Source: Hypericum androsaemum (Eukaryota > Streptophyta > Magnoliopsida > Malpighiales > Hypericaceae). Taken from it: DNA of 64,000 nucleotides. Below the pieces are notes generated by a model, which worked only from the letters and a program-made list of their open reading frames with translations, was not told the DNA's origin and searched no databases. The position numbers and the translations under genes are program-made. Positions 58,548-64,000 of the stretch are shown one piece after another; positions within the stretch are counted from its first letter, which is position 1, and each line of letters opens with the position of its first letter. The stretch lies in the NCBI GenBank assembly GCA_963995505.1, contig OZ023188.1, positions 19,233,912 through 19,297,911 on the forward strand. Direction: 5' to 3'.

Positions 58548-60963
58548 AGGACATGAATGCATTTCTTTGGTAGGGGAAAAAATTTGGTAATTGTTCCAAA
58601 TTCAAGCCATCACTCATTTCTCAAACTATATTGTGTTTTGATTATGTTAAGAGCTGATGTTATGGCCCCTAGGCAGTCTGACAAGTTAAGCTGCCAGTAT
58701 CCCATTTCAACTTGTTGTCTGGTTTGTCCATCAAGGATTTGAAATTGATTGGCCTTGTTTTGGAGGAAAGTTTTGCAAAATTGGAGATAGATGTGGCAAC
58801 CAAATTCAGAAGCATGTGTTCCATGGTGTGTGGTGGATTTGCACATTCCATCAAGGAGTGATACCTTGTTGTCATTAGCTTTTGTCGCTAATACCAAAAT
58901 GGTCTTCTTCTGATGCTCATATGAGGGTGTGAGTTGAGTGCTTTCACTCGAGTGGTTGAAGATCTGTGCATGCATTCCAAGTATCTTTCTAAACTGAGAC
59001 CTGACTACTGTAGTCATGCAGATCAAGAGTTGAACTCGGTCTCTGCATTGTTAATCGAGCTGGAAAAAAATCTCAGCATGGTGTCAAGATATGCTGGTTA
59101 TTTGTTCGTGTTGATGGTTGATGTTGGAAATTCTTTAGTCATATGTTTGAGCTGGTTCGAATATGGGCTAGACCCTGTGCTGTGTCTGTCTAACTGAGCT
59201 GAAAGAAGCACCTAGATCAAAGTACTTCTCCTCCTTTGATCAGTCCTGCTAACAAGTTTTCGTTATTTTCTTTCTTACTATGGTTTCAGACCTTCCTGTG
59301 CTAAACCTGCAAACCGCTTCTCAAGTTTGCTTCCTTCTCAAGACTAAATCATCTGTACCACCAAGTCTTTCAACTTGGTGGATGCAACAACTCCAATGAA
59401 TCAAGCTGAAGCAAAATCCTTTCTGCTGCACATCCCGTCCTATGCTCCTCGAAGAAACAAGCCACCGGATTTTCTTTCAACGAGTGGATGGTTGCCAAAA
59501 AGTGAGCGACCGCTTGTGACTCTTGCTAACAGCATATCTGGAGGTAAAAGCATTCGGCTCGAGTAGGTTCTTGTCCGTAATTTCTGTGCTGCAAGGGGGT
59601 GTAGGCAGTAGTAATGTTGCTTCCTGTAATTGGCAGCTGGTATTTACGCAAGGAGGGAAAATTGCACGCATGGCCTAAAACATTGCCGATATTGCAATTA
59701 CCCACTGTACTTGTAAATTATGGTGGAATTTCTACATGGACACTCTCCTCCCTTATTTCTTCACAATGATGGCTCGCTCCCCTACTGTTACCTCGTGGTT
59801 CTTGGATCTATCGACATGACATCCGATTCGGGGGGTGGCCTCTTTCATGGCGTTTATGGTGATTTCAGGGTCGTATAATCTCGCCGGACTCAATTCCGGC
59901 ATTGGTGAGGGTCCGACTCCGAGCAGTTGTGCGGGTCTAGCTTGGACTCCTCATAGCAACGCCTTGGGTTTGGTCCGTTTAAAGACTTAGAACTTGAGCC
60001 CGACGTTTCTTGGGCTGCTTGTTGTTTAAGGTATAAGTTCTCCCCTAAAAAAAGATTTTTACACAAGTTCCGACATTTGTGATTCCGTTCGGAAGTAATA
60101 AATTGGCTCTGATAGTTGCTATGTTGACACGTACTACATACACAACTGGAACAACTAATTTAACTAATCTAATTAAGTTGGACCAGAAGGAAGGATGAGA
60201 AGTTTTCTAGAAATAAATTTGACGGTTGATTAACTTAGAATAATTTCTTATTTTTTCGGGTGTCGGTTATTCAGTTCTGGGGGGGGGGGGGGGGGGGCAC
60301 AACACAACCTTATGTTGCTTCCAATACCTTATGTTGCTTCCAATAGAGTCGGGCCACAGCCAACTGCCATAATTTAAGATACAACGGCAATTCCAATATA
60401 AATATCCGTAGACTTCGATACTCTCCAAATATCCAACTGTCAACAGAGCACCAGAAAAATAGCCTCTGGTGAAATAAGCAACCAGTCCAAAAAAAGACAA
60501 GTATTTAATCTTGTTAAGAAAAGGGAGCACAGTGTATTAATTAATTTTTATTATTCTTGACCAAGATGGAGACTGTGAAAAATGGAAAGAAGTTAAAAAA
60601 TCTCCAGTTAATGGCAATAAATTTGGTACATGAAATCTGGGATCAAGATTGGACCTTTCGTATTACATTGTAACATAAAGGACAGATCTTTACATATTTT
60701 AAAGGCGGGGCCGGCCGGCAAGTGAAGGGAATGAATGGATAGGAAGGAGGAGAAGAGACCAAAGTGTCATCACCATTTATGTCCAAAGTAGTAACTTGGG
60801 CACTTCAAGAGTTTAGAAACAATGGTTTTGGTCTTAAACAATGAACTTGGCCAATGAGTTGGGAAGAGGGTAGTTGGGATGACTTTAGCTTTATTTATTC
60901 TAGAGTTGCAGTTCCTTAAGTAAGACAATTCTACATTGAGTTCAGTTGGTTGTTTCTTTAGAC
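58548..60963. other. Intergenic / RMR 3' region; unassigned ORF at 59375-59566
   Basis: The plus frame at 59375-59566 (63 codons, containing LLHIPSYAPRRNKPPDFLST) is unlike its surroundings and might be a coding exon, but no family is recognised and its ATG is internal. The rest holds a G homopolymer (60281-60297) and a 19-bp direct repeat at about 60307-60344. Confidence 0.4.
60281..60297. repeat. Poly-G run
   Basis: About 17 consecutive G residues, followed by CACAACACAACC and two copies of ACCTTATGTTGCTTCCAAT. The exact length of such a run is often unreliable in assemblies. Confidence 0.85.
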
Positions 60964-63900
60964 ATGGGAAAGCTTAGTGCTAGGAGTGGCTTGAGCAGGT
61001 GGATCATTGCCCTTTTCGGGTTGTTGCAAGTTCTTAATGGAGCAGTAAATGGCGGCTACATCACCGGGGGCGGAGTGGTTCCGGGGAAGCTGAATGTTCA
61101 TTTGGTAGCACACTCGCATGATGATGTTGGCTGGTTGAAAACAGTTGATCAGTACTATGTTGGATCAAATAATATCATCCAGGTTCTTACAAGTTCTGCT
61201 GCCCTTTAATTGCAATCCTTGTGCTTCTTTGTTGCATTGTATGTATGGTGCAGCAAGATGTTGCTGGCTGGATGGATCAAGAACATTGATTTTCTATCCC
61301 CTTGTGCTTTTCGGCTATCGGTAGGGTGCTTGTGTGGAGAATGTGCTGGACTCGGTGGTCGAAGCGCTGCTTCGAGATCCCAATAGGAAGTTTATCTTCG
61401 CAGAAATGGTAATTCGAATTACTTGGTTTTGGTTGTTGATGAACTTTCCTCTATAGTAGGTACTTCTTTTATCACCCGTCGTCATCTAATTTACTGCCAA
61501 TGGGGATCAACAGGCTTTTTTCCAGAGATGGTGGAATACACAGAGCTTTAAAGTACAAGAGCTGACGAAGAAGCTAGTCGATGCAGGCCAACTGGAATTC
61601 GTGTATGATGATCATATAATTTTGTCTCAAACCCTTTTAAAAAGCAATCTTTATAGTGACTGCTATTGCAATTTTGTTTTCACTGGCAGTAACGGTGGCT
61701 GGTGTATGCATGATGAAGCTACAGCTCATTACATAGACATGATTGACCAAACAACTCTCGGACATTTGGCTATCAAGGATCAGTTCAACAAAACACCTCG
61801 TGCTGGATGGCAAATTGATCCGTTCGGGCACTCTGCCGTGCAAGGTTACCTCCTTGGGGCCGAGGTAATTGGATATTTCTTCCACATTTGCTGTTTTCTG
61901 TGTATTTATGTGCCTCGGAATGAGATGCGATCTGTCGCTTATGTACAGGCAGGATTTGATTCTGTGCACTTCGCGAGGATTGATTACCAAGACAGGGCCA
62001 AGAGAATATCTGATAAATCTCTGGAGGTCATATGGCGCGGGTCCAAAACCTTCGGTTCTTCCTCTCAGGTTCAGCAATTCTGTTCTGTTAGTTTGGTACA
62101 TTACTTTGCGGATGAAGCTTATCTTACTCTTCATCATATCTGGTTTATGCAGATCTTTACCAATGCTTTTCCCGTGCATTATAGTCCTCCACCTGGCTTC
62201 CACTTTGAAGTGTTTGACGACTTTGTACCTGTCCAGGTTCTGAGTCTTCTCCTCGAGTGACATAACATCTTATTAAGATCTGACAGAGATTCATATTGCT
62301 TACACTCCATGATTTGCAGGACAATCCTCTTCTGTACGACTACAACGTCGAGCAGCGAGTTAACGATTTCATCGTTGCTGCTCTTACCCAAGTAAACATC
62401 TGCCTTTTCACCTGATAGCTCTTTTCTCTTTTAAAGAACTTTCTTTACTTGGTTGCTGTAGTTGAAACATGAATGATGGCCTTCCCATTCTACAGGCCAA
62501 CGTGACGAGAACAAACCATATCATGTGGACGATGGGCGACGATTTCCAATACCAATACGCCGAGTCTTGGTTCAAGCAGATGGACAAGCTGATACACTAT
62601 GTTAACAAGGTACAACAAGTATACAAGCTAATATTTATGATTCTTTGTTTAATCGAATTACTGAACTACTTGAACAACCGATCTTGATCTTTCCAATCCA
62701 GGATGGCCGAGTTAATGCATTGTATTCAACTCCATCACTGTATACCGATGCCAAAAATTCAGAGAATATAGCATGGCCACTAAAAACAGATGATTATTTC
62801 CCGTAAGCATTGGTTGAACAGTTCTGATCAGGCTCCTATTTTTTTGTGAGGCCAAGAATGGTGTTGGACTATTAACTTGAGCTTTTCTCATTCATTTTCT
62901 TGCAGCTATGCTGACAGGATAGATGCCTACTGGACTGGTTTCTTCACTAGTCGCCCAGCATTGAAGCGATACATCCGCAAGCTCAGCGGTTACTACGTGG
63001 TATGTAGGGGGAAATCTGCATTTCAAAGATCTGCCTATAGTCTGTTTTATTTTTGTTTACAATTGTGAACTTAATATGAAACAGGCAGCAAGACAACTTG
63101 AGTTCTTAGTTGGAAGAAAATCCGACGGACCAAATACACATGCACTTGGGGATGCTTTAGGATTAACTCAGCACCATGATGCTGTAACCGGCACTGCCAA
63201 ACAGCACACGACAAATGACTACGCAAAACGCCTGTTCATTGGATCCTCTGAGGTGATTGATCACCCACAATACACCTGGCTTGTTCGTTTCGGCGGTTGA
63301 ATTTGTTGGTTGTTATGTTTAACACTGTCAAAGATCCTTGCTGCGTGTAGGCAGAAAGCACAGTTAACACTGCACTGTCATGCTTGGTAAGCAACATGTC
63401 ATCAGGTCAACGCACAGCACCTGCATTGAACTTTAGCCAGGTACTCCCTTCTCGACTTGTTTCGGTTCGTTCTTCATTCGGAAAAAACCTTCATTGGTAT
63501 TACCCAGTAGACATTCATTCTTCTTTGCTTCTTTTGAGCAGTGTCCATTGGTAAACATCAGCTATTGCCCACCAACTGAGGCTATTGCAGATAAAAAAAG
63601 CTTGGTATAATATTGCTATATATTCTTGAAAACATGTGTTTGCTTCAGTGACAAGATTTTCTTGCATAGATGGGGTCTCCTCTGACTATGGCATGTGAAC
63701 GTGATTAATTTTCAGGTAATGGTGGCATATAATTCTCTAGGATGGAATCGCACCGAATATGTTAGAATTCCGGTGAGTAATAGTACTCGGCCATTCGATT
63801 TCGAGTTTAGCTCAAAATTGGCCAGTTCTTACAGTTTCTAGTGTTGTTTTCTAACATTAGCCTGATATGTAAACACCAGGTTAAGGATACAACTTTTTCG

Positions 63901-64000
63901 GTCTACGATTCGTCAAATCAACCAGTTCCAGCTCAATTTACCCCCATGGATAACGTGACAAGAAACTTGAGAAGCTTCTATCTTAAGGCCTATTTCGGGA
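60964..64000 (+). CDS. Alpha-mannosidase, GH38 (lysosomal/vacuolar type), 5' part
   Basis: Fifteen exons are visible: 60964-61182, 61325-61408, 61514-61602, 61690-61864, 61949-62068, 62153-62236, 62320-62391, 62496-62609, 62702-62802, 62906-62999, 63085-63252, 63351-63440, 63542-63604, 63716-63772 and 63880 to the window end. About 550 residues of a family of about 1000 are present. A signal peptide ([21 protein letters not shown]) precedes the zinc-binding HSHDDVGW. The nucleophile region is [14 protein letters not shown], with further motifs [22 protein letters not shown] and [13 protein letters not shown]. The enzyme trims alpha-linked mannose from N-glycans in the vacuole or apoplast. All introns are GT-AG. 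An in-frame ATG at 60946 would add six residues ahead of the signal peptide; the later start is favoured. Confidence 0.95.

Noticed and set aside
60267..60530. 87-codon minus-strand ORF ending in a proline run
   Set aside because: The proline run comes from the poly-G homopolymer; no recognised domain and no supporting splice structure.

Overview
The window is a stretch of flowering-plant nuclear DNA, probably from a dicot. It shows multi-exon genes with short GT-AG introns, AT-rich intergenic DNA, Copia-type LTR elements primed by initiator-Met tRNA, MITEs and Mutator-like (MULE) elements, and nuclear genes for a chloroplast enzyme and a plant chromomethylase. The species cannot be named from the sequence alone. 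There is no bacterial operon, CRISPR array or phage, and I recognised no tRNA or rRNA gene.

Layout, left to right. Positions 1-3180 hold LTR-retrotransposon debris, including a non-autonomous 2.4 kb element with both LTRs. At 5754-6730 lies a Pack-MULE carrying a broken arogenate dehydrogenase fragment. It is followed by an ATL-type RING-H2 gene (minus), a decayed CCCH zinc-finger gene (minus), a 1 kb minisatellite and a CCR-like NAD(P)-dependent reductase gene (minus, five exons, the last one tiny). Positions 16.8-24.3 kb are repeat-rich: a MULE end, a hAT MITE, two adjacent Tourist-like MITEs, and a MULE nested in another MULE that ends 63 bp before the start codon of a MIP1-like RING E3 gene. 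That gene carries an apparent frameshifting deletion. Next come an ARO1-like armadillo gene (plus), a further MULE, a cold-shock/CCHC zinc-knuckle gene (minus) and leaf-type ferredoxin-NADP reductase (minus, nine exons). Positions 40-49.6 kb hold a LINE RNase H remnant, a decayed Copia element and several MITEs or MULEs. The right end carries an apparently intact chromomethylase (CMT3-like, 20 exons), an RMR-type vacuolar sorting receptor with RING domain, and the first part of a lysosomal/vacuolar-type alpha-mannosidase that runs off the end.

The genes are independent housekeeping, signalling and epigenetic loci and do not form a cluster with a common job. Two themes recur. Mutator-like elements are dense: four have an exact 9-bp target duplication and a fifth matches at 8 of 9 positions; one has captured a recognisable host gene fragment and a second possibly a short one. 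Several host genes also show fresh damage or duplication (CCCH gene, MIP1-like gene, RMR intron). I found no convincing undescribed molecular system. The best leads are the Pack-MULE, the nested MULE against the MIP1-like promoter, the near-perfect GGA-array inverted repeat, and the RMR splice-donor duplication.
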